Counted from the stretch's first letter, positions 1 through 9,075 are shown. The stretch: DNA of 64,000 bases from Streptomyces hyderabadensis (GCF_020404845.1 NZ_JAIOJZ010000008.1:62001-126000), one strand, 5' to 3'. Notes: generated from the sequence alone by a model not told the origin. Made by a program: numbers and translations.

Positions 1-350
1 CGCACGTCCTCCAGGACCAGCGCCTTGCGCCGGACCACCACATGGGGGCAGAAGCCGTGGTCGCGGGGCTGCACCCGGCCGAACTCGGGGCTGGTCCCGT
101 CCCCGCGGGTCACCGGAGGGACGTCCGGCACCCGCAGCCCCGCGAAGAACTGCCCGCCCTCCACCAGGAAGTTGACCATCGCGTACGGCGCCTCGGCGAG
201 GCCGGCGAGGTGGTCGGCGTAGGCGTCGAGGGCCGGATCGGGGCGCTCCGCCAGGCCGAGCCGACGCAGCCGTCGTACCCGCTCGGGGGCCTCCCGGTCC
301 TCGGGGGTGAGCAGCAGACGTCCGGCCGGGCGTGGCGGGTCGTAGCTCAT
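1..350 (-). CDS. GAF-like domain protein of a conservon, partial (C-terminus off the left edge)
   Basis: The frame starts with ATG at 350, overlapping the stop of the upstream GTPase gene by four bases (ATGA), so the two are translationally coupled. About 116 residues are visible. They begin with a hydrophilic, Arg-rich helix typical of the segment before GAF domains in streptomycete regulatory proteins, then a stretch around residues 50-75 (PYAMVNFLVEGGQFFAGL) and a later HGFCPHVVV segment, the pattern of GAF sensor domains with a conserved Cys. Conservons often end in a cytochrome P450; here the fifth gene is GAF-like instead. The rest of the protein lies outside the window, so ligand and full domain content cannot be judged. 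Confidence 0.7.
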   Translation of the reverse strand, partial: MSYDPPRPAGRLLLTPEDREAPERVRRLRRLGLAERPDPALDAYADHLAGLAEAPYAMVNFLVEGGQFFAGLRVPDVPPVTRGDGTSPEFGRVQPRDHGFCPHVVVRRKALVLEDV

Positions 351-976
351 GGGCGGACTCCGGCTCCGAACCCCGAGGCGGGGGCGGGGGTGTGGGCGAT
401 GAGGTGGCGCACGAGGGTGAGCAGCGTCTGGACGCCGGAGCTGGAGATCCGGGCGTCACAGCGCACGATCGGGATCTCGGGGTGGAGGTCCATGGCCGCG
501 CGCACCTCCTCGGGGTCGTAGCGGTAGGAGCCGTCGAACTCGTTGATCGCGACGATGAAGCCGAGACCGCGTTCCTCGAAGAAGTCGACGGCGGCGAAGG
601 ACTCCTCCAGGCGGCGGGTGTCGGCGAGGATCACCGCGCCGAGCGCGCCCTCGCACAACTCGTCCCACATGAACCAGAAGCGTTCCTGGCCGGGCGTTCC
701 GAAGAGGTACAGGACGTGTTCGGCGTCGAGGGTGAGGCGGCCGAAGTCCATGGCCACGGTCGTTTCGAGTTTGTTCTCGATTCCGTCGAGGTTGTCGGTC
801 GCGGCGCTGACCGTGGTGAGCAGTTCCTCCGTGCTCAGCGGCGCGATCTCGCTGACCGCGCCGACGAAGGTCGTCTTGCCGACGCCGAATCCGCCCGCCA
901 CGAGGATCTTCAGGGCGGTGGGGAACGGGTCGGCGCCTTCGCCGTGTACGTGGTCAGAGCTGTCGTCGTAGTCCAT
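347..976 (-). CDS. Conservon small GTPase (CvnD-type)
   Basis: A 209-residue ATP/GTP-binding protein. The P-loop GGFGVGKTT is at residues 28-36, followed by a switch-like FGTPGQERF segment near residue 92 and NEFD in the place of the base-recognition NKxD motif. This pattern is typical of the CvnD GTPases of actinobacterial conservons, which are thought to form a G-protein-like membrane complex with the sensor ATPase, Roadblock and DUF742 proteins. It overlaps the upstream DUF742 gene by 23 bases and the downstream GAF-like gene by 4. Membership of the family is clear; the signal and output of this particular conservon are unknown. Confidence 0.93.
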   Translation of the reverse strand: MDYDDSSDHVHGEGADPFPTALKILVAGGFGVGKTTFVGAVSEIAPLSTEELLTTVSAATDNLDGIENKLETTVAMDFGRLTLDAEHVLYLFGTPGQERFWFMWDELCEGALGAVILADTRRLEESFAAVDFFEERGLGFIVAINEFDGSYRYDPEEVRAAMDLHPEIPIVRCDARISSSGVQTLLTLVRHLIAHTPAPASGFGAGVRP

Positions 977-1334
977 CGAGCACTGCCTCCAGAAGGGCCC
1001 GGTCCGTGGGGTGGTGGTGGAACGCGGCGGGGGGTTTGGTGGTCAGCGCGCCGCAGTCGACGAGGTCCGAGAGCAGCACCTTGGTGACCGCCACCGGAAG
1101 CCGCAGCCGGGCGGCGAGTTCGGCGACCGGGAGGGGCACCCGGCACAGTTCGAGTGCCTGCGTGTGCTCGGGTCCGAGGTAGCCGAGGGGGGTCGCCCCG
1201 GTGGCCATGACCTGGGACATCAGGTCCAGCGCGACGGTGGGCCGGGTACGGCCGTTGCTGACGGTGAAGGGGCGCACCAGCCGTCCGGCCGCGTCGTCGA
1301 GCCAGGGCCCGTCGCCGGCCGCAGCCACCGTCAA
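954..1334 (-). CDS. DUF742 conservon protein (CvnC-type)
   Basis: A 126-residue protein with the DUF742 layout: an N-terminal segment ending in RLVRPFTVSNGRTRP near residue 30, then a winged-helix-like region (VPLPVAELAARLRLPVAVTKVLLSDLVDCG) around residues 70-98. In conservons this protein is the third component, between Roadblock and GTPase, and may link them. Its ATG overlaps the end of the Roadblock gene by four bases and its end overlaps the GTPase start by 23, so the set is expressed as one coupled unit. The family has no established biochemical activity. Confidence 0.92.
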   Translation of the reverse strand: MTVAAAGDGPWLDDAAGRLVRPFTVSNGRTRPTVALDLMSQVMATGATPLGYLGPEHTQALELCRVPLPVAELAARLRLPVAVTKVLLSDLVDCGALTTKPPAAFHHHPTDRALLEAVLDGLRRQL

Positions 1335-1765
1335 GGCCTCATCGCCGGGGGTTCGACGGCGTGCTGCCGGGGCGCGGTGACCAGGTACGGGCGGACGCTC
1401 TTGACCAGCATCGCCATCTCGTAGCCCAGCACGGCCGCGTCGGCCTCGCGGCCGGCCAGTACAGCGAGGCAGGTGCCGGAGCCCGCGGTGGTGACGAAGA
1501 GCAGGGTCGAGTCGAGTTCGACGACGACCTGCCGCACGTCACCGCCGTCGCCGAAGCGGACACCGGCGCTGCGGCCGAGGGAGTACAGGCCGGAGGCCAG
1601 GGCCGCCATGTGGTCGGCGCTGTCGGCGTCGAGGCCGTGGACGGACTTCACCAGTCCGTCGGCGGACAGGAGCACCGCGCTGCTGGTGTGCGGCACGCGC
1701 TGGACGAGGCCGCTCATCAGCCAGTCGAGGTCGGACACTTGGCCGGTCGGCGCATCGCTCGCCAT
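1331..1765 (-). CDS. Roadblock/LC7 domain protein (CvnB-type)
   Basis: With the ATG at 1765 the protein has 144 residues and is almost entirely a Roadblock/LC7 fold (VPHTSSAVLLSADGLVKSVH, then GVRFGDGGDVRQVVVEL and a C-terminal Tyr-Glu-Met helix). Such proteins regulate or scaffold small GTPases and are the second component of conservons. I chose 1765 because AAGGAG lies about 10 bases upstream. A longer in-frame start at 1885 overlaps the sensor stop by four bases (ATGA) and would add 40 Thr/Pro-rich residues; coupling from that start cannot be excluded. Confidence 0.9.
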   Translation of the reverse strand: MASDAPTGQVSDLDWLMSGLVQRVPHTSSAVLLSADGLVKSVHGLDADSADHMAALASGLYSLGRSAGVRFGDGGDVRQVVVELDSTLLFVTTAGSGTCLAVLAGREADAAVLGYEMAMLVKSVRPYLVTAPRQHAVEPPAMRP

Positions 1766-1881
1766 GGTGGATCGACTCCTTGGGGTACGAAGGTCTGCGG
1801 GAGCGCTGGTGGTGAGGGTGGGGGTTACGGGGGTGTGAGTGGGGGTGATGGAGGCGGAGGTGCTGGGGGTGGTGCGGGTGG

Positions 1882-3741
1882 TCATTCGGCCGTCCCGCCC
1901 GGGTCGCCGTGGATCGGTGTCAAGGACGCCGGTTCGGTGTTCTGCTGGGCCTCCGCGAGACCGAAGCCACGCTGGAAGGCCGCCATCAGGCCCGGGTCGT
2001 GACCGGTGTACTGCTCGGGTTCCTGGCGGGGTGCGGGACCACCGCGCAACTGGGGCGCGATGTGTTCCTGGGCACGGCGGCGCGGCAGTTGGGGTTTCCC
2101 CATGGTGCCGCGCACCGCGCTGTGCCGCGGGACGGGCGGGGTGGCCGCGTGCTCGGCGAGCACGCCCCGGTCCTCGGACCGCACGCCGGGCACGGCGGCG
2201 GCGGGGGTGGGCCGGTTGCGGTGCGTGCCGCGCACCGGCAGCGGCACGGGTTCGCCGTCGGCCCCGCGCACCTGGGCCGGCCCGGTCGTGGCGGGCGCGG
2301 GGGCGGGAACGGGCGCGGGCGGGGGCACGGCGGGTGCCGGTCCCGTGGGCTCCGGCCCCGGCGCGGCCGGTGCGGCGTCCGGGGTCGGCGCGTGCGGCGT
2401 GGCGGACAGGTCCGGGGCCTGCGGCATCGCCGAGGACACGACCCGCATCTGCCGGCGGGGTTGCGGCACGGGCACCGGCTCACCCCCGGCGGCCGGTGCC
2501 GGACGGGCCGCGCCGCCCCCGGGGAGCGCACCCGGCTCCGCGCCCAACAGGGCCTGGGGCACGACCAGTACGGCCTGGACACCCCCGTAGATGTTGGTCT
2601 GCAGCCGGACGGTGATGCCGTGCCGCTTGGCGAGCTGGGAGACGACGAACAGCCCGATGCGCCCGTCGGCCAGCAGGCGGGCGACGTTGACCTGGTCGGG
2701 GTCGGCGAGCAGGGCGTTCATCCGGTCCTGTTCACCGACGGGCATGCCGAGTCCGCGGTCCTCGACCTCGACGGCCAGGCCCGAGGTGACGAGGTTGGCG
2801 CGCATCAGCACCTGCGTCTGCGGGGCGGAGAACAGGGTGGCGTTCTCGACGAGTTCGGCCAGCAGGTGGATGACGTCGGCGACGGCGTGGCCGCGCAGGG
2901 TGCCGTCGATCGGCGGGACCAGCCGGACCCGGGAGTACTGCTCGACCTCGGCGATGGCCGAGCGCAACACCTCGGTCATGTCGACCGGGTTGCTCCACTG
3001 GCGGCGGGAGACGGCGCCGCCGAGCACGGCGAGGTTCTCCGCGTGGCGGCGGATGCGGGTGGCGAGGTGGTCGACGTGGAAGAGGCCCTTGAGGAGGTCG
3101 GGGTCCTCGATCTCGTTCTCCAGCTCGTCCAGGATGGAGATCTCCCGGTGCACCAGGGACTGCAGGCGCCGGGCGAGGTTGACGAAGACCTCCAGCTTCT
3201 GTTCGCTGCCCGCCTGGCTGGAGAGCTGGGCGGCGCGGACGACGGCCGTGACGGCGCCGTCGTGGGCGCGGGAGAGGTCGGCGGCGAGCAGTTCGAGGGC
3301 GTCGGCGTCGTCCGGCGGTCCGCCGCGCGGGGTGCGCGGGGACGGGGCCTCGCCGCGGCGCAACGCCTCCACGACGGCGCGCAGGTCGCCCTCCTGGCGC
3401 GCGGTGCTGCGGCGCAGGGCGCCCACGCGGTCGTACACGGAGCGCGCGGCGCGGTCGGCGGCGACCGCGGCGATGACGACGGCCGCGACGGTCACCGAGA
3501 CCGCCCCGGCGAGGACACCCCACAGGACGGGACCGGGCCGGGCGCCGGTGGACCGGACGGTGAACAGGACGACCGCGCAGGCGCTGAGGGCGACCGCGAC
3601 CGGCGGCAGGACGGCGAGCCTGAGGAGTTGGGGCCGTATGTGGGTCTCGGTCGGCGCGGCGGTGGTACGTGGGGCCGGCCGGCCGTGCCGCCCGCCCTCG
3701 CGGCGGTCTGCTCGCGCGGCCGGGGCGCGGAGGTGAGACAT
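1882..3741 (-). CDS. Conservon sensor histidine kinase-like ATPase (CvnA-type)
   Basis: A 619-residue membrane sensor. After a basic N-terminus there are two hydrophobic segments (about residues 40-62 and 70-96), a helical region with an H-box-like stretch (SLVHREISILDELENEIED near residue 195), and a HATPase domain with N-box ELVENATLFS and G-box EDRGLGM and GRIGLFVVS (residues about 300-400). The last 200 residues are Pro/Ala-rich and disordered, as in other CvnA proteins. It heads the conservon operon; a GAGGA sequence lies upstream of the ATG at 3741. Whether it autophosphorylates is unknown, since CvnA proteins are divergent kinases. Confidence 0.92.
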   Translation of the reverse strand: MSHLRAPAARADRREGGRHGRPAPRTTAAPTETHIRPQLLRLAVLPPVAVALSACAVVLFTVRSTGARPGPVLWGVLAGAVSVTVAAVVIAAVAADRAARSVYDRVGALRRSTARQEGDLRAVVEALRRGEAPSPRTPRGGPPDDADALELLAADLSRAHDGAVTAVVRAAQLSSQAGSEQKLEVFVNLARRLQSLVHREISILDELENEIEDPDLLKGLFHVDHLATRIRRHAENLAVLGGAVSRRQWSNPVDMTEVLRSAIAEVEQYSRVRLVPPIDGTLRGHAVADVIHLLAELVENATLFSAPQTQVLMRANLVTSGLAVEVEDRGLGMPVGEQDRMNALLADPDQVNVARLLADGRIGLFVVSQLAKRHGITVRLQTNIYGGVQAVLVVPQALLGAEPGALPGGGAARPAPAAGGEPVPVPQPRRQMRVVSSAMPQAPDLSATPHAPTPDAAPAAPGPEPTGPAPAVPPPAPVPAPAPATTGPAQVRGADGEPVPLPVRGTHRNRPTPAAAVPGVRSEDRGVLAEHAATPPVPRHSAVRGTMGKPQLPRRRAQEHIAPQLRGGPAPRQEPEQYTGHDPGLMAAFQRGFGLAEAQQNTEPASLTPIHGDPGGTAE

Positions 3742-4117
3742 CGGTGTCGTGTCCTCGTACTGGTCCGTCTACTGGTCCGTCGGCCCTGCGTCGCCCGACG
3801 GACACTGACAGTAGTCGTCTGCTCCTCATGTGCGGTGGGCAGTTGCCAAAGTCCCCCGGACAACATCCCGCTCTGGTATGAGGCCTCGTACGACAGACCG
3901 ATAAGCCGGTGAAGCACTCGCTCAGCACACGCTCGCCATCGATCGGATTCGATCGGAATTGGTCACAGTAAGTAACCCCGCCCGAGCCGTGATCGACAAG
4001 ATCGTATATGAAATCCCTCTTAATTTCATAAATGTTTGACTGACGTCAGCTCCCTTCCGCACCTAACGTCGCAGTGCGCGTTCACTCGATCACCTGACAA
4101 GGGGAGCTGGTACAACG
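3742..4117. promoter_or_regulatory. Divergent intergenic region between conservon and propeller gene
   Basis: No gene is evident in these 376 bases. The right third is unusually AT-rich for the window. It holds a direct repeat of the type GATCGGATTC/GATCGGAATT at 3939-3959, an inverted repeat TATGAAAT-N8-ATTTCATA at 4007-4030 and the palindrome CTGACGTCAG at 4040-4049. The promoters of the conservon (minus) and of the Tat-exported propeller gene (plus) must both lie here. Confidence 0.6.
4007..4030. promoter_or_regulatory. Inverted repeat, candidate operator
   Basis: Two perfect 8-base arms, TATGAAAT at 4007-4014 and ATTTCATA at 4023-4030, are separated by 8 bases. The spacing and AT-rich arms suit a dimeric regulator rather than a terminator. 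It lies 88-111 bases upstream of the ATG of the propeller gene, so it probably controls that gene. The regulator is unknown. Confidence 0.45.
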
Positions 4118-6007
4118 ATGTCGCCAGACATGAAGCGCCGTGCCTTTCTTGCCGTCGGGGCGACGTCCGCCGCCGCCGCACTGCTGCCGAAGTCCCTCGC
4201 GGTCGCCGCCGCGGCCCCGGGCAAGAAGGGCGTGATGCTGATGAACCGGCTCGGGCCGTCGTCCTGCGACCTGTACATCGCGAACGCCGACGGCTCGAAC
4301 GAGCGCAGGCTGCTGGCGAACCCCGGGTTCGACTACCACGCGGCCTTCACCCCGGACGGGCGCTCGGTGATCTTCACGTCGGAGCGCGAAGGAGCCGGCA
4401 ACGCCGGTGTCCACCGCGCCCGCGTCGACGGCACCGGCGTCGAACCGCTGGTGACCGGCCCCGCGGTGGACGACGTCGGCGCGCTCTCGCCGGACGGCAG
4501 CACACTGGCGTTCGTCTCCACGCGCGGCGACCACCGGGCCCACATCTGGCTGCTGGACCTGCGCACCCGGGCCCTGCGCAACCTCACCGACAGTCCTGTG
4601 GTCGCCGGTGACCCCGCGGGACCGGACTGCCACTTCCGGCCCGCATGGTCGCCGGACGGCCGGTGGATCGCGTTCTCCAGCGACCGCAACACCGTCTGGC
4701 GCGGGCACGACAACGGCGTGGGCTGGGAGCACACGCAGGAACTGAGCATCTACGCCATCCGCCCGGACGGCACCGGTTTCCGTCGGGTCGCGACCAGGCC
4801 CGAGTACTGTCTCGGCTCGCCGAAGTGGTCACCCGACGGCCGCCGCATCGTGTTCTACGAGATCGCGACGGAGGACACCTACGACGCGCACTCGACGAAC
4901 CCCCAGGTCCGGTCGCAGATCGTCTCCGTCGACTTCGCGACCGGCGCCGACCGGGTCGAGCACACGTCGGGGCCCAATCTGAAACTCGCCCCGCAGTACC
5001 TGAGCGACACGGAGATCGGCTACCTGGTCAAGGGAGGCGACGACGAGGGCCTGGCATACGTGTCGGGCACGGTGCCGGCCGTGAGGCGGGCGCTGCGCTC
5101 GCCGTGCTGGTCGCCGGACGGCACCTCGGTGATCTACGAGAAGCCGGACTTCACGCCGCGTCCGTTCGACACCCCGCTGTACAGCTGGGACCCGGACTGG
5201 GAGTACCGGTTCTGCGACTCCTTCCCGGTGCTGTCGGCGCAGGGCCGCCTTGCGTACACCGACAAGTTCACCGGCACCTCTTCCATCATCACGGCGAACC
5301 CGGACGGCTCCGACCGCCGTGTCGCCTTCGACCCGGCCGGAAAGATCCCCGACCCCGGCTTCTCGCCCGGCGCGTACCGGCCCGCGTGGTCGCCGGACGG
5401 CGCATGGATCGCCTGTGGCCTCGGCTCCTGGTTCACCCAGGACGCACCGGCCAACACCGTGATACGGGTGCGCAGCGACGGCTCGGCCTGGGAGAAGCTC
5501 ACCGACGGCACGTCCAACGCCGGATTCCCGAGCTACTCGCCCGACGGCCGCCGGCTCGTGTACCGCGTCTGGAGCGAGTGGGACAAGGGGCTGCGCGTCC
5601 TCGATCTCAGGACCCGGGAGATCCGGGCCATCACCGATGACTACGACAACCTCCCCGACTGGTCCCCGGACGGTCAGCTCATCGTCTTCACCCGGCGGAC
5701 TGCCGGAGCCAACTTCGACGTGTACACCATCCGCCCGGACGGCACCGGCCTGCGCTGCCTCACCGACAGCGGCGCCAACGACGCGCACGCCGTCTGGAAC
5801 CACGACGGGCGCCTCCTGTACAGCAGCGGTATGTACGGTTTCCGCGAGGAGGCGTGTCTGTCCGACAACACCTTCCAGCCGTACGGCCAGATCTTCAGCA
5901 TGAACGCGGACGGCTCCGACAAGAGGATGCTCACCGACTCGCTGACGGAGGACTCCATGCCGCTCTACATCCCGCAGAAGTTCCTGAGGGGGAAGAAGCG
6001 TTCCTGA
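4118..6007 (+). CDS. Tat-exported TolB-like beta-propeller (PD40) protein
   Basis: A 629-residue protein with a strong SD (AAGGGGAG at 4099-4106) before ATG 4118. The N-terminus MKRRAFLAVGATSAAAALL (from residue 5) is a twin-arginine signal of the RRxFL type ending near an Ala-rich cleavage region at about residue 33. The mature part contains roughly nine repeats of the form (W/Y)SPDGxxIxF, alternating with NADGS or RPDGTG turns, which is the PD40/TolB propeller signature. No peptidase domain follows, so it is probably a binding or scaffold propeller, or a lyase-like propeller, acting outside the cytoplasm. It stands alone between the conservon and the ABC importer and ends at a strong terminator. 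Ligand unknown. Confidence 0.88.
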   Translation: MSPDMKRRAFLAVGATSAAAALLPKSLAVAAAAPGKKGVMLMNRLGPSSCDLYIANADGSNERRLLANPGFDYHAAFTPDGRSVIFTSEREGAGNAGVHRARVDGTGVEPLVTGPAVDDVGALSPDGSTLAFVSTRGDHRAHIWLLDLRTRALRNLTDSPVVAGDPAGPDCHFRPAWSPDGRWIAFSSDRNTVWRGHDNGVGWEHTQELSIYAIRPDGTGFRRVATRPEYCLGSPKWSPDGRRIVFYEIATEDTYDAHSTNPQVRSQIVSVDFATGADRVEHTSGPNLKLAPQYLSDTEIGYLVKGGDDEGLAYVSGTVPAVRRALRSPCWSPDGTSVIYEKPDFTPRPFDTPLYSWDPDWEYRFCDSFPVLSAQGRLAYTDKFTGTSSIITANPDGSDRRVAFDPAGKIPDPGFSPGAYRPAWSPDGAWIACGLGSWFTQDAPANTVIRVRSDGSAWEKLTDGTSNAGFPSYSPDGRRLVYRVWSEWDKGLRVLDLRTREIRAITDDYDNLPDWSPDGQLIVFTRRTAGANFDVYTIRPDGTGLRCLTDSGANDAHAVWNHDGRLLYSSGMYGFREEACLSDNTFQPYGQIFSMNADGSDKRMLTDSLTEDSMPLYIPQKFLRGKKRS

Positions 6008-6016
6008 CGCCGGGCC

Positions 6017-6053
6017 AAAGGGTGGGGCCGTCCCGCGGACGGCCCCACCCTTT
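6017..6053. terminator. Bidirectional Rho-independent-type terminator
   Basis: A perfect 17-bp stem (arm starting AAAGGGTGGGG at 6017-6033, complement at 6037-6053) closes a three-base loop. The AAA/TTT ends give a short T-run in both directions. It sits between the stop of the propeller gene and the stop of the convergent ABC ATPase, and so serves both. Confidence 0.9.
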
Positions 6054-6059
6054 CGACGT

Positions 6060-7235
6060 TCAGCTCGCGAGGTAGCTGGTGCTCGCCGGGTCGAACGCCA
6101 GCGAGACGTCGTCCCCCGGCCGGCTTCCGAGGTCGGCGCGCGCGAACGCGGTGATCGCCACGTCCCCCGCGCGGACGACCAGTTCCAGCCGGTCCCCGAG
6201 GAACTCCGAGGTCTCCACCCTGCCGAGGATCTCGTCGTCCCCGGCTTGCGGTGTCCCCTCATCGGCGGCGCGCACCCGCACGTTCTCCGGGCGCACGCAG
6301 ACGAAGCCGCCGTTGCCGCTCCGGTCGTCCGGGGCGGCCGGAGAGCGCCCGCAGAGCACGGCGCCGACACCGGTCTTGGCCAGGACACTGCCGTCCGGGC
6401 CCGGCGAAGTGTGCTCGACGGGAAGGAGGTTGGCGCTGCCGATGAAGTCGGCGACGAAGGAGGAGCGCGGATGGTCGTAGAGGCGCTCCGGCCCGTCGAT
6501 CTGCTCGATCCGGCCCTGGTTCATGACGATGACGGTGTCCGACAGCGCGAGTGCCTCGGACTGGTCATGGGTGACGTACAGGGCGGCGATCTCGAACTTC
6601 TCCTGGAACGACCGCAGTTCCTGGCGCAGCTTGGCTCGCAGCTTCGCGTCGAGGTTGGACAGCGGCTCGTCCAGCAGCAGCACCTCGGGGTCGCCGAGGA
6701 GGGCGCGGGCGAAGGCGAGGCGCTGCTGCTGGCCGCCGCTCAGCTGCGTCGCCCACCGGTCGGCCATGCTCTGCAGCCCGACCTGTTCGAGCATCTCCAT
6801 GGCACGCCGGCGCACCTCCTCGCCCCGTCGACGGTTGCGGCCGTGCCGCATCGGGAAGGCCGCGTTGTCGAGGACGGTCATGTGCGGCCAGATCCCGTAG
6901 GACTGCGGCACCATGGCGATGGGCCGGTCCTCCGGCCGTACGTGGCGCCCCTGGGACGCGTCGAAGACGATCTGCCCGGCCATCTCGATCCGGCCGCCCT
7001 GCGCCCGTTCCAGCCCGGCGACGCAGCGCAGCGTCGTGGTCTTCCCGCAGCCGCTCGGTCCCAGCAGGGTGACGAACTGCCCCTCGGGCACGTCGAAGGA
7101 CACCCCGTCGATCGCGTAGGCGGCGGCGTCGCCGGCGTTGCGTTCGTAGGACTTGCGGAGGCCGTCGACGACGATCGACCTGCCGGGTGCGGCCTTCGCC
7201 GGGCCGGCCACGTTCTCCGTCATGTTCTCTGTCAT
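6060..7235 (-). CDS. ABC importer ATP-binding protein (Fbp/Pot-type)
   Basis: A 391-residue ATPase. Walker A GPSGCGKTT is near residue 50, the signature LSGGQQQRLAFARAL and Walker B VLLLDEPLSNLD follow, and a C-terminal TOBE-like domain (VRPENVRVRA...) completes it, as in importers for iron, polyamines, phosphonates or organic anions. The start at 7235 has GGAGG five bases upstream and overlaps the permease stop by four bases. It is the last gene of the catabolic operon. A longer in-frame extension upstream is only the antisense of the permease and is not coding. The substrate cannot be read from the ATPase; context suggests an organic acid. Confidence 0.95.
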   Translation of the reverse strand: MTENMTENVAGPAKAAPGRSIVVDGLRKSYERNAGDAAAYAIDGVSFDVPEGQFVTLLGPSGCGKTTTLRCVAGLERAQGGRIEMAGQIVFDASQGRHVRPEDRPIAMVPQSYGIWPHMTVLDNAAFPMRHGRNRRRGEEVRRRAMEMLEQVGLQSMADRWATQLSGGQQQRLAFARALLGDPEVLLLDEPLSNLDAKLRAKLRQELRSFQEKFEIAALYVTHDQSEALALSDTVIVMNQGRIEQIDGPERLYDHPRSSFVADFIGSANLLPVEHTSPGPDGSVLAKTGVGAVLCGRSPAAPDDRSGNGGFVCVRPENVRVRAADEGTPQAGDDEILGRVETSEFLGDRLELVVRAGDVAITAFARADLGSRPGDDVSLAFDPASTSYLAS

Positions 7236-9016
7236 GATTCCTCCATTGCGCCGCGCCTGTTGACCGACCACACCGCCACGGTCGAGACCACGAGGAGCAG
7301 CACGGCCAGGGCACTTGCCGTCGGGTAGTCGCCGCTGGACGTGAAGATGCTCCACAGCTCGACCACGAGGGTGCGGTTGTCGGGGCTGGTCAGTACGAGG
7401 GCGATCGGCAGTTCGCCGAGTGCCTGGGCGAAGATCCAGAGCCAGCACTTGCGCAGTGCGGGGCTCAGCAGCGGAAGGAGCACGGTCCTGGTGACCGTGA
7501 ACGGTCGCGCGCCGGTGACCTGGGCGGCTTCGACGAGACCGTCGTCCAGCTGCAGCATCGCGGTCTGCACCATGCGTGAGCCGCGTGGCAGGTAGCGGGC
7601 CACCAGGGCCACGATGATGATCCATACCGTGCCGTAGATCGGCGGCACGGGGAAGAAGATGTAGAGGAACAGGATCGCGAAGCCCAGGACGACGCTGGGG
7701 ATCCCGAAGACCAGGAACGTGGCCTCGAACAGGAACGTGCTGCCGGGAAACCTGCGACGGGAGGCGGACATGGCGAGCCACGCGGAGATCGCGGTGGCGA
7801 CGGTCGCGGTGAGCAGCACCACCTCCGCCGTGTTCAGCAGGATCTGCCCCATCCCGGGCGCCGTGAAGACGGTGCTGTAGTTCGACAGCGTCAGCGAGCC
7901 GAGGCCGGAGAGGCTGACCGGACGGACGAACGGCGAGAAGCTGGTCCAGACCAGGGTCAGGATGGGCAGGGCGATCCCGACGGCCAGGTAGACGCAGACC
8001 ACGACGAAGACGGGGATCCGCCAGCGTCCGAGTTCCGTTCTGGTCTGCCGGTAGCCCTTGCCGGACACGACGCGGAAGCGGTGCGCGTCGCGGGTGCGGC
8101 GCCGGTAGACCAGCAGCATGACCAGCGACACCGCGAGGAGCAGTACGCCGTAACTGCTGGCCTGGCCGTAGTTGGGCAGGCCCGTCGGCGGTTGCACGTA
8201 GTACTGGATCTGACTGCTGAAGACGAAGATCTGCTTGGGCAGCCCGAGGATCGCGGGGATGGCGAAGCCCTCCAGTGCCACGACGACGAGCAGCATGGCG
8301 GCGGCGGACACGGCGGGCATCACGAGCGGGAACACGATCAGCCGCAGCCGGCGTCGCAGTGGCGCCCCGACGGCCGCGGCGGCCTCCTCCAGCTCGGGGT
8401 TGAGACGCGCGAAGGCGGGCGCGATCGTCAGATACATGCTGGGAACGCCGAAGATTCCCATGACCAGGATCATCCCGGCCAGCGAGTAGATGTCGATGTC
8501 CACGCCGAACACCTCGCGGACGGCCACCGCCAGCGGCCCGTTCACCGGATTGGCGACGAGGGCCCAGGCGATCGCCATCACCGTGACCGGCACGGCCATC
8601 GGCGCCAGGGCCATCGGGGCGAGGAACCGCCGGCCGGGAATGTCGGTCCGTTCCATGAGGTACGCCAGGCACATGCTGAGTACCAGGGCGACCAGCAGCG
8701 ATCCCACGACGTAGAGGGCCGTGTTCCCCGCCACCGAGGCGAAGTGGCTGGACTCGAAGACGTTGACGAAGTTCGTGAACGAGAACCCGGAGACCTGGAA
8801 AGGCAGTTGGGTCGTCGAAGCCTTGAGACTGGAGTACAGCAGGATGACCAGGGGTACGAGCACGAGGTAGCCGATCAGGACGACCATCGCCACGTTGACC
8901 AGGGTGCCCGCGGCGAGGCGTCCGCCCCGCGCGGCCGGTGGCGGATCGGCTCGCGGGGCCGGTTCCGCCGGCTCCGTCGACCGCGCCGGCGTTTCATCGA
9001 CTTTCACGTGATTCAT
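7232..9016 (-). CDS. ABC importer permease with two fused membrane domains
   Basis: A 594-residue membrane protein with a Pro-rich cytosolic N-terminus and about 12 transmembrane segments in two homologous halves. Each half has an EAA loop for ATPase contact: EEAAAAVGAPLRRRLRLIVFP in the first half and VEAAQVTGARPFTVTRTVLLP in the second. This fused arrangement is typical of FbpB-like permeases of iron(III), thiamine or 2-aminoethylphosphonate importers. It is preceded by the lipoprotein binding protein and followed, with overlap, by the ATPase, so the three form one complete importer. Confidence 0.94.
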   Translation of the reverse strand: MNHVKVDETPARSTEPAEPAPRADPPPAARGGRLAAGTLVNVAMVVLIGYLVLVPLVILLYSSLKASTTQLPFQVSGFSFTNFVNVFESSHFASVAGNTALYVVGSLLVALVLSMCLAYLMERTDIPGRRFLAPMALAPMAVPVTVMAIAWALVANPVNGPLAVAVREVFGVDIDIYSLAGMILVMGIFGVPSMYLTIAPAFARLNPELEEAAAAVGAPLRRRLRLIVFPLVMPAVSAAAMLLVVVALEGFAIPAILGLPKQIFVFSSQIQYYVQPPTGLPNYGQASSYGVLLLAVSLVMLLVYRRRTRDAHRFRVVSGKGYRQTRTELGRWRIPVFVVVCVYLAVGIALPILTLVWTSFSPFVRPVSLSGLGSLTLSNYSTVFTAPGMGQILLNTAEVVLLTATVATAISAWLAMSASRRRFPGSTFLFEATFLVFGIPSVVLGFAILFLYIFFPVPPIYGTVWIIIVALVARYLPRGSRMVQTAMLQLDDGLVEAAQVTGARPFTVTRTVLLPLLSPALRKCWLWIFAQALGELPIALVLTSPDNRTLVVELWSIFTSSGDYPTASALAVLLLVVSTVAVWSVNRRGAMEES

Positions 9017-9075
9017 TGCAGTTTCTCCCGTGTCTGAAGCACGTCACTGTCCTCTTCGCTCCTTGGCGGAGTGAT

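Noticed and set aside
1909..3912. Very long plus-strand open frame (over 660 codons) opposite the conservon sensor
   Set aside because: Its composition is Gly/Arg/Asp/Val-rich low complexity, it lacks a ribosome binding site, and the minus strand encodes a clear HATPase. It is an antisense frame caused by high GC.
7236..8672. Upstream extension of the ABC ATPase frame
   Set aside because: The extra 480 codons lie in another frame of the permease gene, read as low-complexity Arg/Pro-rich sequence, and the ATPase has its own GGAGG-preceded ATG.
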